Assembly (NCBI RefSeq): GCF_006440735.1 | Contig: NZ_VFUA01000052.1 | Coordinates: forward strand, 1 to 43,877 | DNA length: 43,877 bases | Reading direction: 5' to 3' | From: Mesorhizobium sp. B2-7-1 | Lineage (GTDB): Bacteria > Pseudomonadota > Alphaproteobacteria > Rhizobiales > Rhizobiaceae | Shown here: positions 1 to 7,437 of the stretch, one piece after another | Numbering within the stretch: position 1 is the first letter of the stretch | Layout of the letters: the number at the start of each line of letters is the position of its first letter | The notes under the pieces: model-generated | Databases searched by the model: none | Seen by the model: only the letters and a program-made list of their open reading frames with translations | What the model was told of the DNA's origin: nothing | Position numbers and translations under genes: made by a program

Positions 1-12
1 CCGCAGGATCAA

Positions 13-141
13 GGTTCCTCGCCCCACGACGGTGGGGAGAGGTGGCTCGGCGAAGCCGAGACGGAGAGGGGAGCGCCCTACGAAGCCCCTCTCCGTCCGC
101 TTCGCGGCCACCTCTCCCCGCCTTTGGCGGGGCGAGGAACC
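13..141. repeat. Long palindromic intergenic element
   Basis: Nested inverted arms cover the stretch before rnhB: GTTCCTCGCCCC at 14-25 pairs with 129-140, GGGGAGAGGTGGC at 34-46 pairs with 107-119, and ACGGAGAGGGG at 61-71 pairs with 87-97. The whole block would fold into one long hairpin. It contains no credible gene; short open frames across it are by-products of high GC. It resembles the interspersed palindromes common in Mesorhizobium genomes. Confidence 0.7.
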
Positions 142-164
142 CAAGCACTGTTAAGTCGGCGGCA

Positions 165-212
165 CAGCGCCCCCTCTGTCCTGCCGGACATCTCCGCCCG
201 AAGGGGGAGATT
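165..212. repeat. Short CCCCCTCT-type palindromic repeat
   Basis: CCCCCTCT near the left side mirrors AGGGGGAGAT near the right, with an inner TCCTGCCGGA segment. It lies directly after the rnhB stop in the direction of rnhB transcription, so it could end that transcript. I recognise the pattern as a frequent Mesorhizobium intergenic motif from general knowledge only; its copy number was not measured. Confidence 0.45.
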
Positions 213-217
213 AGCTA

Positions 218-913
218 TCACTCCAGCCCGGCGAAGCTCTCTTCCTCAGCCATCTCGACCCCACCCAACCGGAACGGCGCGAACGACGCCCGATGCAATC
301 TCGCCACCGGCCCATGCGCCTCGATGGCGGTCCGGTGCCGGACCGTCGCATAGCCCATATGCACTTCGAAACCGTAGTGCTCGTGATGTCCGCCGCAGCC
401 GCACATCATGCGGTCGCGCATCACCTTGGCGATGATCGAGGCGGCGGCGATCGACTGCGAACGCTGGTCGCCCTTGATCAGCGCCCGGCCTTCGCAAGCG
501 AGGCCAGGCGGAACGTCGCGGCCGTCGGCCAGGGCGAGCTTCGGCCGCAAGGATAGGCCGGCGGCGGCGCGGCGCATCGCTTCCAGGCTGGCTTTCAGGA
601 TGTTGCTGTTGTCGATGCCTTCGGCGCTGATCGAGGCCATCGAGACGCTGAGCGCCGAGCCGAGAATCTTGAGGAACAGCGCCTCGCGCTGCAAGTGAGT
701 GAGGCGTTTGGAATCGTCGAGGCCTTCCGGAATGTTGGCGGGGTTGAGCACCACCGCTGCGGCCACAACCGGCCCGGCGAGCGGACCGCGGCCCGCTTCA
801 TCCATGCCGGCGACTGGCCACAGCCCGTCGGCCATCGCCTTCGTCTCGATCGAGAAGTCGGGCTTCTCGACCATTTCAAAGAGAAGCGGAGAATCGGAAC
901 GCGCGCGAGCCAT
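218..913 (-). CDS. rnhB: Ribonuclease HII
   Basis: Cytoplasmic endonuclease that cuts the RNA strand of RNA-DNA hybrids and removes single ribonucleotides misincorporated in DNA. The 231-aa product has the family signature MDEAGRGPLAGPV around residues 37-49. The expected acidic metal ligands are D38, E39, D130 (in LALAD) and probably D167 (in KVMRD), and the late HMGYAT motif near 185-190 is typical of type HII. I chose the ATG at 913; the frame stays open to 1036, but the extra 41 residues are Arg/Ser-rich and lie outside the conserved fold. Upstream on the same strand is a radical SAM gene, separated by about 195 bases that include a palindromic repeat, so the two are probably separate transcripts. 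Confidence 0.95.
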   Translation of the reverse strand: MARARSDSPLLFEMVEKPDFSIETKAMADGLWPVAGMDEAGRGPLAGPVVAAAVVLNPANIPEGLDDSKRLTHLQREALFLKILGSALSVSMASISAEGIDNSNILKASLEAMRRAAAGLSLRPKLALADGRDVPPGLACEGRALIKGDQRSQSIAAASIIAKVMRDRMMCGCGGHHEHYGFEVHMGYATVRHRTAIEAHGPVARLHRASFAPFRLGGVEMAEEESFAGLE

Positions 914-1040
914 GGTGCGACGAGGTTCGCATCGGCTCCGATTCTCCGCAAGTCCTTCCGGGTCGGATGGGGCGTCGGACCGGGAAGGCACCGTCTCGCG
1001 GCCGGGGGACAGTGGCCGGACGGAATTTCGAAACAAATGG

Positions 1041-1078
1041 TAATTCCAGACGGAAAATCGCTTTGCCTGGAATTGCTT
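1041..1078. repeat. Palindromic repeat, family A (diverged copy)
   Basis: A diverged member of the GCAATTCC...GGAATTGC hairpin family seen at 12632, 20106 and 24423. On the minus strand it reads AAGCAATTCCAGGC at one end and TTTTCCGTCTGGAATTA at the other. It lies between the radical SAM gene stop (1109) and the rnhB start (913). Confidence 0.55.
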
Positions 1079-1108
1079 GACGCCGGCTCGTCATGGCCGG
1101 CGCAGGTG

Positions 1109-2314
1109 TCAAAGCAGCATCAGCTGCTCGCCGGCGCCAGAGCCTGCGACGAATTGGTCGGTGCGAAGCTGCCGCCGCTCGACATTGAGGCCTAGCCGCT
1201 TGGCGGCGATCTCGAAGCGGCGGCCGATCTGCCAGGCATAGGGACCGGCGCCCTTCATGCGCTTGCCCCATTCGGAATCGTAATCCTTGCCGTCGCGCAT
1301 CGAACGGATCAGCGACATCACATGCCGGTAGCGGTCCGGATAGTGGCGCAGCAGCCAGTCCTTGAAGATCGGCGCCACTTCGAGCGGCAGGCGCAGGATA
1401 ACGTAGCCGGCTTCCCGGGCTCCCGCGGCTCTGGCCGAATCGAGGATGCGCTCCATCTCCGGATCGTTGAGGCCGGGGATGATCGGCGCGACCATCACAG
1501 AGGCCGGGATGCCGGCATCCGACAACTGCCTGATCGCTTCCAGCCGTTTCGTCGGCGTCGACGCGCGGGGTTCCATCGTTCTCGCCAGCATGCGGTCCAT
1601 CGTCGTCACCGACAGCGCCACCTTGGCAAGACCGCGTTCGGCCATGCGCGACAGGATGTCGATGTCACGCGTCACCAGCGCCGACTTGGTGACGATGCCG
1701 ACCGGATGGCCGCGCGCCTCCAGCACTTCCAGGATCTCGCGCATGATCCGGTATTGCTTCTCGATCGGCTGGTAGGGATCGGTGTTGGTGCCGATGGCGA
1801 TGGTGCGCGGCTGGTAGCCGGGCTTCGACAATTCCCGGTCCAGCATGCGCGCCGCATCCGGCTTGGCGAACAGCTTCGATTCGAAATCGAGCCCCGGCGA
1901 CAAGCCCATGAAGGAATGCGTCGGCCGGGCGAAGCAGTAGACGCAGCCATGCTCGCAGCCGCGATAGGGATTGATCGAACGGTCGAAGGAAATGTCCGGC
2001 GACTCGTTGCGGGTGATGATCGTGCGCGGCTTCTCGACCTGCACTTCCGTCTTGAACGGCGGCAGTTCTTCCAGCGAGTTCCAGCCGTCGTCGAAGACAT
2101 GACGGCTGACCGGCTCGAACCGGCCGGACGGGTTGATGCCGGCCGAGCGGCCGCGATTGCGGTCGGGCCGCACACGCATGCCGCTCTGTTCTATCATCGC
2201 GTTTGCCATTTCGGCTCTGCCTACTCCGAAAGCGGCAATGTCGGCGCGCACGATCTGTTCCATTTTCGCCCTCTCCCATGGACTGTCGGCAGGCTGTCGA
2301 ATCGCTCTGTTCAT
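1109..2314 (-). CDS. PA0069-type radical SAM protein
   Basis: A radical S-adenosylmethionine protein of 401 aa. The iron-sulfur motif C120-x3-C124-x2-C127 sits in YRGCEHGCVYCFARP. A TIM-barrel-like core follows, with TNTDPYQPIE and VTKSALVTRD typical of the PA0069/Rv2578c branch, which is distantly related to spore photoproduct lyase (SplB). The reaction is not known for this branch. I chose the ATG at 2314 because AGGAA sits at suitable spacing upstream; the frame is open to 2428 but lacks such a site. It is divergent from the GT2-like gene at 2412, leaving about 100 bases for two promoters. Family assignment is firm; function is open. Confidence 0.88.
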   Translation of the reverse strand: MNRAIRQPADSPWERAKMEQIVRADIAAFGVGRAEMANAMIEQSGMRVRPDRNRGRSAGINPSGRFEPVSRHVFDDGWNSLEELPPFKTEVQVEKPRTIITRNESPDISFDRSINPYRGCEHGCVYCFARPTHSFMGLSPGLDFESKLFAKPDAARMLDRELSKPGYQPRTIAIGTNTDPYQPIEKQYRIMREILEVLEARGHPVGIVTKSALVTRDIDILSRMAERGLAKVALSVTTMDRMLARTMEPRASTPTKRLEAIRQLSDAGIPASVMVAPIIPGLNDPEMERILDSARAAGAREAGYVILRLPLEVAPIFKDWLLRHYPDRYRHVMSLIRSMRDGKDYDSEWGKRMKGAGPYAWQIGRRFEIAAKRLGLNVERRQLRTDQFVAGSGAGEQLMLL

Positions 2315-2411
2315 GAAACTATTCCTATTTTGCCGATGAGAACAAAGCAAGAACTTTTTCGGTTGAAAGCGTAACTGGCGCAAGCCGCGGCTTTCCGCTA
2401 TTCGGCTAAGG

Positions 2412-2915
2412 ATGCTCAGCGTTCTCATCGAGACCTTGAACGACGAAGAGGGGCTTGCCCGTACGCTCGCCTCGCTCGTCGGCGGCGCGGTCGAAGGCGT
2501 GGTGCGCGATGTGATCGTCTGCGATCAAGGCTCGACCGACCACACGCATCGGGTGGCCGAGCATGCCGGCTGCCACTATGTGACCGGCGGCATCGGCGCC
2601 GGCATCGGCCAGGCCAAGGGCGATTGGCTGCTGCTTTTGGAACCCGGCGCCCGGCTCTCCGAAGGCTGGATCGACGAGGTCGTCGCCCACACGGCAAGGC
2701 AGAGCATGTCGGCGCGCTTTTCACGCGCCCGCGCCAATCGTGCGCCGTTCCTGGCCAGGGTATTCTCGAGCAACCGTGCGCTGGCCGAGGGGCTCGTCAT
2801 CAGCAAACGGCAGGCGTCGGCTCTGGCAAAGAGCGCGCGCAGCGCCGAAGCCCTGGCGCGCGGCCTGGCTACCAGAAAGCTGAACGCCGAGATCTGGGTC
2901 GCTCCGCCGAAGTGA
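2412..2915 (+). CDS. Short GT2-like glycosyltransferase-fold protein
   Basis: The 167-aa product begins like family 2 glycosyltransferases: SVLIETLNDEEGLARTLASL at residues 3-22, then VIVCDQGSTDHTHRVAEH, the nucleotide-binding half of a GT-A fold. Where active enzymes carry an Asp-x-Asp metal motif, this one reads LLLLEPGARL. Little follows that could form an acceptor domain; the C-terminal third is Ala/Arg/Ser-rich. It is therefore either a catalytically altered protein or a minimal GT-A relative. The stop is followed by a hairpin shared with the convergent GFA gene. No other sugar-polymer gene lies nearby, so the substrate cannot be guessed. Confidence 0.75.
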   Translation: MLSVLIETLNDEEGLARTLASLVGGAVEGVVRDVIVCDQGSTDHTHRVAEHAGCHYVTGGIGAGIGQAKGDWLLLLEPGARLSEGWIDEVVAHTARQSMSARFSRARANRAPFLARVFSSNRALAEGLVISKRQASALAKSARSAEALARGLATRKLNAEIWVAPPK

Positions 2916-2926
2916 TGCCAGCTGTC

Positions 2927-2949
2927 CCTTCTCCCACAAGGGGAGGAGG
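2927..2949. terminator. Hairpin between convergent genes
   Basis: CCTTCTCCC and GGGAGGAGG flank a five-base loop, with one G-T pair. The hairpin sits between the stops of the GT2-like gene (+) and the GFA gene (-), so it may terminate both. A very similar hairpin occurs at 22361, again between two convergent genes. Confidence 0.5.
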
Positions 2950-2971
2950 AAGAAAGCGCGGTCCCTGCTCG

Positions 2972-3397
2972 TTAAATCCCTTGAATTTCGACAGGCATCC
3001 AGGCGCTGCGGCGCCTGGCGAGGCGTTGCTCGCGCGTCTCGGTGTCGAACCGGACAGCGACAGGCTCGCACGAGAACCGCTCGCGCTCGTCGAGCGCGTT
3101 GACGATGACGACCGCCGTGGCGTCGTCGTCCTCACCGGCGATTGCCGCGACATAGACGCCACAGTCGCGGCAGACGAGATAGTCGGCCGTGCGCAGGCCG
3201 AAGCGGTAAACCTGCAGGCGATCCCTGTCCGCGACCGAGATAACCAGCCTGCCGTTCGGGTCAGCGGCGGCGCGCGAACCGTGCCGGGTGCAGAACGAGC
3301 ATTGGCAGGCGCGGATTTCCAGCGCGGCCGGATCGAGCGCGGTGGAGAAGCTCAGGCGGATGTTGCCGCAGTGGCAGCCGCCGCTGTGAACGGTCAT
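2972..3397 (-). CDS. GFA family (CENP-V/GFA domain) protein
   Basis: A 141-aa zinc-binding protein of the GFA family, named after glutathione-dependent formaldehyde-activating enzyme. The cysteine pattern is complete: C8 and C10 in GGCHCG, C31/C33/C36 in CQCSFC, and C76/C79 in VCRDCG. Most members have no assigned reaction, and a role in formaldehyde detoxification should not be assumed. The frame opens at 3442, but the ATG at 3397 places the first CHC motif at the normal distance from the N-terminus. It is convergent with the GT2-like gene and lies downstream of moaB on the same strand, after a 125-base gap. Confidence 0.85.
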   Translation of the reverse strand: MTVHSGGCHCGNIRLSFSTALDPAALEIRACQCSFCTRHGSRAAADPNGRLVISVADRDRLQVYRFGLRTADYLVCRDCGVYVAAIAGEDDDATAVVIVNALDERERFSCEPVAVRFDTETREQRLARRRSAWMPVEIQGI

Positions 3398-3522
3398 GGC
3401 ACGGGTCCCTTGTTCGCTTTGCACAAGGTACTTTGCAAGCACCGGCTTCGGAATGACGTCGCGAAGGCGGCAGTGCCGTTCCGCCTGCGAACCGGATACC
3501 GATCGGGGTGTTTTGCCTTTAG

Positions 3523-4080
3523 TTATGCACCAGGCTTGCCGCCACGCCGAAGATGCTCGTCCAGCCGAGGCATGATCTCGACGAAGTTGCAGGGCATGTG
3601 CCGGTAGTCGAGCTGCGCCTTGATGATGCCGTCCCAGGCGTCCTTGCAGGCGCCGGGCGAGCCCGGCAGCACGAAGACGAAGGTGGCGTTGACGACGCCG
3701 CCGGTCGCCCGGCTCTGGATCGTCGAGGTGCCGATCTTGTCATAGGAGATGCGGTGGAAGACTTCCGAAAAGCCGTCCATGCGCTTTTCGAAGATCGGCT
3801 CCAGCGCCTCCGGGGTCACGTCGCGGCCGGTGAAGCCGGTGCCGCCCGTGGTGATGACGACGTCGATATTGTCGTCCTTCGACCAGCCGAGAACCTTTTC
3901 GCGGATATTGTCGCGGTCGTCGGTCACGATATCGCGCGCGGCAAGGGTATGGCCGGCTTCCGCGATGCGGTCGGCCAGCGTCTGGCCGGATTTGTCGTCG
4001 GTGAGGCCGCGCGTGTCGGACACGGTCAGCACCGCGATGCGCACCGGGATGAAAGGCCGGCTTTCGTCAGGCTTCGCCAT
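3523..4080 (-). CDS. moaB: Molybdenum cofactor biosynthesis protein B
   Basis: MoaB/Mog-type protein of 185 aa that binds molybdopterin; the family acts in molybdenum cofactor assembly, classically as molybdopterin adenylyltransferase. Key features are VLTVSDTRG near 17-25, TTGGTGFTGRDVTPEA around 77-92 (the GGTG loop), and LPGSPGACKDAWD in the C-terminal half. Its start overlaps the 3' end of ispE by 14 bases, and a strong GGAGGTGAG ribosome site lies inside the ispE coding end, so translation of the two is probably coupled. No other molybdenum cofactor gene is nearby. Confidence 0.92.
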   Translation of the reverse strand: MAKPDESRPFIPVRIAVLTVSDTRGLTDDKSGQTLADRIAEAGHTLAARDIVTDDRDNIREKVLGWSKDDNIDVVITTGGTGFTGRDVTPEALEPIFEKRMDGFSEVFHRISYDKIGTSTIQSRATGGVVNATFVFVLPGSPGACKDAWDGIIKAQLDYRHMPCNFVEIMPRLDEHLRRGGKPGA

Positions 4081-4963
4081 CGCTCACCTCCATGCTGCGC
4101 GTCGCGGCGACGAACCAGTCGGGGTGTCGCGCACGGATCTCGATCGCCGCGCGCTTGGCGACATTGCCGGTCTCGAACAGCCCAAAGCATGTGGCGCCGG
4201 AGCCCGACATGCGTGTGAACGCGGCGTCGGCCTTTTTCAGTGCCTTCAGCGCTTCGCCGATCGCCGGCCGGATCGAACGCGCGGCAGGTTCGAGGTCGTT
4301 GCGCGTCGTCTCCAGCCAGTTGCGGATGGCGTGGAAGTCGAGGCGCTTCGGCAGCGGCGGCAGCGCCTCGTTGTCGCGACGGGAGAGCGCCTTGAACACC
4401 TCCGGCGTCGAGACCGCGACGCCCGGATTGACCAGAACGAGGCCCAGCGCCGGAAATGCGGAGAGCGGCGACACCTCATCGCCGATACCGCGCGCGACCA
4501 GAGGCTTGCCCTTGAGGCACATCGGCAGATCGGCGCCGAGCGAGAGCCCGATCCGGGCCAGCGAATTGTCGTCGATTTCGAGCTTCCAGAGCCGCGCCAG
4601 GCCGTTGAGCGCGGCCGCCGCATCGCTGGAGCCGCCGCCGACGCCCGAGGCGATCGGCAGGTTCTTCTCCAGCCTGATGGCGACCGGCGGCGCATGCGGC
4701 GCACCGGCTTCCTGGCGCAAGGCATCGCGCGCCTTCACCACCAGATTATCGCCGTCGAGCGGCAGGCCGGCGGCATAGCGGCCGGAGACCGAGAATTCGT
4801 CGTGCTCCGCCGGCTCGATTTCGAGCCGGTCGCCGAAGCGGGTGAAGACCGCAAGGCTGTCGATGAGGTGATAACCGTCGGCGCGCTGTCCGGTGACATG
4901 CAGCGCCAGGTTGATCTTGGCAGGCGCAAGCCACGTCCGGACCTCTGTGCCGGGCTCAAGAAT
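4067..4963 (-). CDS. ispE: 4-diphosphocytidyl-2-C-methyl-D-erythritol kinase
   Basis: GHMP kinase of the MEP (non-mevalonate) isoprenoid pathway; it phosphorylates CDP-methylerythritol. The N-terminus WLAPAKINLALHVTG and then RADGYHLIDSL are unmistakable, as are the ATP loop SGVGGGSSDAA and LGADLPMCL. Translated by hand, the conserved N-terminal region occupies about 4740-4935 and contains no ATG, GTG or TTG in frame. The first canonical start is GTG 4741, which would delete about 64 conserved residues including the PAKINL motif. I set the start at the ATT codon at 4963 as the best guess (about 298 aa, normal for IspE). Other options are another rare start or a base error upstream. It lies between a small membrane protein gene and moaB on one strand. 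Confidence 0.88.
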   Translation of the reverse strand: MLEPGTEVRTWLAPAKINLALHVTGQRADGYHLIDSLAVFTRFGDRLEIEPAEHDEFSVSGRYAAGLPLDGDNLVVKARDALRQEAGAPHAPPVAIRLEKNLPIASGVGGGSSDAAAALNGLARLWKLEIDDNSLARIGLSLGADLPMCLKGKPLVARGIGDEVSPLSAFPALGLVLVNPGVAVSTPEVFKALSRRDNEALPPLPKRLDFHAIRNWLETTRNDLEPAARSIRPAIGEALKALKKADAAFTRMSGSGATCFGLFETGNVAKRAAIEIRARHPDWFVAATRSMEVSDGEA

Positions 4964-4985
4964 GTCGGCTGCTGGCGAGATGGGA

Positions 4986-5171
4986 TCAGTCCTTGGCGAG
5001 ACGGTATTCGCCGGTCTTGGGATCCTTGACCAGCGTGCCCATCGTGCCGTTCGCCGCCTGTTTCTCGGTCCGCCGGATCTTGGCCGTCACGCGTTCGGCC
5101 TCGCGCACGAAAGCGCGGTAACCAAAGTAAGCGGCGGCGCCGACAACGGCGAAGAAAATGATCTGCGGCAT
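4986..5171 (-). CDS. Small single-pass membrane protein, unknown
   Basis: A 61-aa protein beginning MPQIIFFAVVGAAAYFGYRA, which forms one N-terminal membrane segment. A charged cytoplasmic-type tail follows, with two basic stretches and the C-terminal motif VKDPKTGEYRLAKD. The ATG at 5171 has a good GGAGG eight bases upstream; the frame extends to 5225 without support. It lies between the S49 peptidase gene and ispE, all on the minus strand with short gaps, so it is probably cotranscribed. I do not recognise a named family. The pattern of a short anchor plus a KDP-x-TGEYRL tail is seen in rhizobial hypothetical proteins. Confidence 0.7.
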   Translation of the reverse strand: MPQIIFFAVVGAAAYFGYRAFVREAERVTAKIRRTEKQAANGTMGTLVKDPKTGEYRLAKD

Positions 5172-5255
5172 CTCAAAACTCCTCCCGCGTTTCGCGCGGC
5201 AAGGCCGGCCGAATGGGTCGGTCAAGTCACCATGCTAGCCGCATTCATGGCTTTT

Positions 5256-6113
5256 TCAAAGCCCGAAGCGTGCCCACAGCGCGCGCTCTTCCGCCGCATC
5301 GATGACGCCGCCGACGACGGCCGCGGCAATATCGGGCACCGATGCGCGCGAGCCGAACAGGCCGAAACGGCCAAACAGACCGCGCGGCGCGGTGATCAGC
5401 TTGAGCTGCGTCTTGTCGCCGAAGCGGGTCTTGAGCACGCCGCGCATATCGCCCAGCGCATCGACAAGGCCGAGCTCCAGCCCTCGCTTGGCGGTCCAGA
5501 ACAGGCCGGTGAACAGATCCGGATCGTCCTTGAGCTTGCTGCCGCGCCGCTCCTTGACGAGGTCGATGAAGGTCTCGTGCACTTCGAGCTGCAGCGCCTT
5601 CAACCTCTCGACGTCTTCCTTCTTTTCCGGCTTGAACGGGTCGAGCACGGCCTTGTTCTGCCCGGCGGTGTGGACGCGCCGCTCGACGCCGATCTTCTTC
5701 ATCAGTTCGGGGAAGCCGAACGAGGCGGAGACCACGCCGATCGAGCCGACGATCGAGGACGGATCGGCGAAGATCTCGTCGCCGGCGACCGCGATCATGT
5801 AGCCGCCGGAAGCCGCGACGTCCTCGACGAAGACCAGCACCTTCTTGTTCTTTTCCAACGCCAGGTCGCGGATGCGCTTGAAGATCAGCCGCGACTGCAC
5901 CGGCGAGCCGCCCGGCGAATTGATCGAGATGGCGACCGCCGGCGCGTCGAAGCCGAACGCCTTTTCGATGAGGCCGGCCGTCGAGGCGAGCGACAGGCTC
6001 GGCCGAAACTGGCCGCCGCCGGCCATGATGGTGCCTTGCAGCCGCACGACCGGAATGGTCACGACCGTCGAGCGCCAGGATTTCGGCAGCAGGCGATTGA
6101 AGAGGCGTTTCAC
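5256..6113 (-). CDS. S49 family serine peptidase (SppA/SohB-like)
   Basis: A 285-aa S49 peptidase, single-domain like Bacillus SppA rather than the double-length E. coli form. INSPGGSPVQS at residues 64-74 forms the oxyanion region. The nucleophile is Ser102 in VAASGGYMIA and the general base is probably Lys154 in GQNKAVLDPF; the 52-residue spacing matches the Ser-Lys dyad of B. subtilis SppA. SIVGSIGVVSA follows the nucleophile as usual. There is no clear N-terminal transmembrane helix, so it may be peripheral or cytoplasmic. The start is GTG 6113, with GGAG about ten bases upstream. The substrate is unknown; the family degrades signal peptides or membrane protein fragments. Confidence 0.88.
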   Translation of the reverse strand: MKRLFNRLLPKSWRSTVVTIPVVRLQGTIMAGGGQFRPSLSLASTAGLIEKAFGFDAPAVAISINSPGGSPVQSRLIFKRIRDLALEKNKKVLVFVEDVAASGGYMIAVAGDEIFADPSSIVGSIGVVSASFGFPELMKKIGVERRVHTAGQNKAVLDPFKPEKKEDVERLKALQLEVHETFIDLVKERRGSKLKDDPDLFTGLFWTAKRGLELGLVDALGDMRGVLKTRFGDKTQLKLITAPRGLFGRFGLFGSRASVPDIAAAVVGGVIDAAEERALWARFGL

Positions 6114-6246
6114 GAACGGGTGTCTCCGGACAAAATGCGAAGCAGCAAGATGAGATCAGGCAGGTTGGTCATGTCTCTCAGGCGTCATTCGCTTTGGCAT
6201 GTAGGAATTCGCTGGCCAACGGCAATGCCGCATCGCCAGTCCCGGA

Positions 6247-7038
6247 TCAATCGCCGAATAGCGACGCCAGGCCGTTATTGATCATTTCCGTCCGCTCCGC
6301 CGGCTCGTTGCCGGACGGCCCGTGCAAGGTGAGCGGCGGGCGGATCGACAATTTTCCGCGCGCCCCGAGCGTGGCCCTGACGACAATGCGGATCGCCGCC
6401 GCGTCCGGCCGCGGATGCACGCACAGCATCTCGGCATCGCCGAAGCGCCCCTCGATCGCGTCGAGGATGGCGACCAGTTGCTCGGGCCGGGCGATGACGG
6501 CCAGGCCGCCGCGTGGCCTCGCGACGGCGGCCGCGCTCCTGATCCAGCGCTCGAACAACCCCTCCTCGGCGACATGCGCTTGCCGGCGCAGCGCGTCCGG
6601 CGTCGAGCGGTCCTCGGCGGCGTTGAAAGGTGGGTTCATGATGACGAAGTCGAAGGAATTGTCGGCAAGCCCGGCTTCGGCGCGCGCCCGGCCGGTCAGC
6701 GTGACGTCGGCCGTCAGCACCGAGGCGCGGTCGCCGAGATGCGCATTGCCCGGATGCGAAAGCGTGGCGGCAGCGAACCCGGCCATTTCGGCCGAGCGCT
6801 CGACGAGCACGGCCCGCGCCGCAGGGCAACGCGACAGCACGGCAAGGGCTGCCGCGCCGGCGCCGGCGCCGAAATCGGCGAGCCGGCCGGAAAAGCCGGC
6901 CGGCATGGCGGCCGCCAGCATCATGGCGTCCATGCCGGCGCGATGACCGCCCCGGCTCGGCTGCACCAGCCAGAAGCGGCCGCGATGGAAGGCATCGACC
7001 GTGTGCGCCGGCGTATCTGGGGCGATCGTCGCTGCCAT
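6247..7038 (-). CDS. TrmN6-like SAM-dependent methyltransferase
   Basis: A 263-aa class I methyltransferase. The SAM-binding region GRLADFGAGAGAAAL lies near residues 51-65, and the catalytic motif NPPF in DFVIMNPPFN near 130-139 marks an amino-group (N6-adenine type) methylase. The overall layout matches the YfiC/TrmN6 family, which modifies A37 of valine tRNA in E. coli, but the tRNA target is inferred from family only. The start codon at 7038 overlaps the TAA of the DUF2007 gene by one base (TAATG), indicating translational coupling. Confidence 0.82.
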   Translation of the reverse strand: MAATIAPDTPAHTVDAFHRGRFWLVQPSRGGHRAGMDAMMLAAAMPAGFSGRLADFGAGAGAAALAVLSRCPAARAVLVERSAEMAGFAAATLSHPGNAHLGDRASVLTADVTLTGRARAEAGLADNSFDFVIMNPPFNAAEDRSTPDALRRQAHVAEEGLFERWIRSAAAVARPRGGLAVIARPEQLVAILDAIEGRFGDAEMLCVHPRPDAAAIRIVVRATLGARGKLSIRPPLTLHGPSGNEPAERTEMINNGLASLFGD

Positions 7039-7262
7039 TATTTCTGGCGGATTTCGTTTTCGATGCCGGCATCCTTGAGGATGCGGCGCGCCACGTCGGC
7101 CTTGTCGGCGTCGACCATGACGCGCTTCTGCAAAAGGCCGATCGACCCTTCGAGCACGCTCATATTCTGGTCGGCGACGAAACAGGCGATGCCGGCGTCG
7201 CGCATCAGCGATTCGACAAAGGAGATGACGACGGCGTCATTGGTGCGGACAAGCTCGATCAT
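7038..7262 (-). CDS. DUF2007 domain protein
   Basis: A 74-aa protein beginning MIELVRTNDAVVISFVESLM, then IACFVADQNMSVLEGSIG and RRILKDAG. This is the DUF2007 fold, sometimes called a putative signal-transducing domain; its function is unknown. I chose the ATG at 7262 because the conserved domain starts exactly there; the frame runs on to 7334 without homology. It is the first gene of a minus-strand pair with the TrmN6-like methyltransferase, joined by a one-base stop/start overlap. It is divergent from the polyprenyl synthase gene. Confidence 0.85.
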   Translation of the reverse strand: MIELVRTNDAVVISFVESLMRDAGIACFVADQNMSVLEGSIGLLQKRVMVDADKADVARRILKDAGIENEIRQK

Positions 7263-7342
7263 GGAACGAAAATCGCAGGTTGCGGCGTTCCTGTAAACGT
7301 GCGGATAGACACACCGTCGGCTGAGCCGCGCCAATTCGCCTC

Positions 7343-7371
7343 TTGCCGTGCCCGGTTGTGCCGCCCTAGAG
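7343..7371 (+). promoter_or_regulatory. Candidate promoter of the polyprenyl synthase gene
   Basis: TTGCCG at 7343-7348 and CTAGAG at 7366-7371 are separated by 17 bases, resembling the rhizobial housekeeping pattern CTTGAC-N17-CTATAT. It lies about 65 bases before the gene start. This was read by eye only. Confidence 0.3.
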
Positions 7372-7437
7372 TCGGAGGGGGATTAAGGGTGCCGTCGTGC
7401 GCGTTAACTCGTGCGCGTTAGATAGACGGGAGTTGTC

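Noticed and set aside
1109..2314. Spore photoproduct lyase
   Set aside because: Only distant similarity through the radical SAM core; the organism type does not sporulate and the family is the PA0069 branch.
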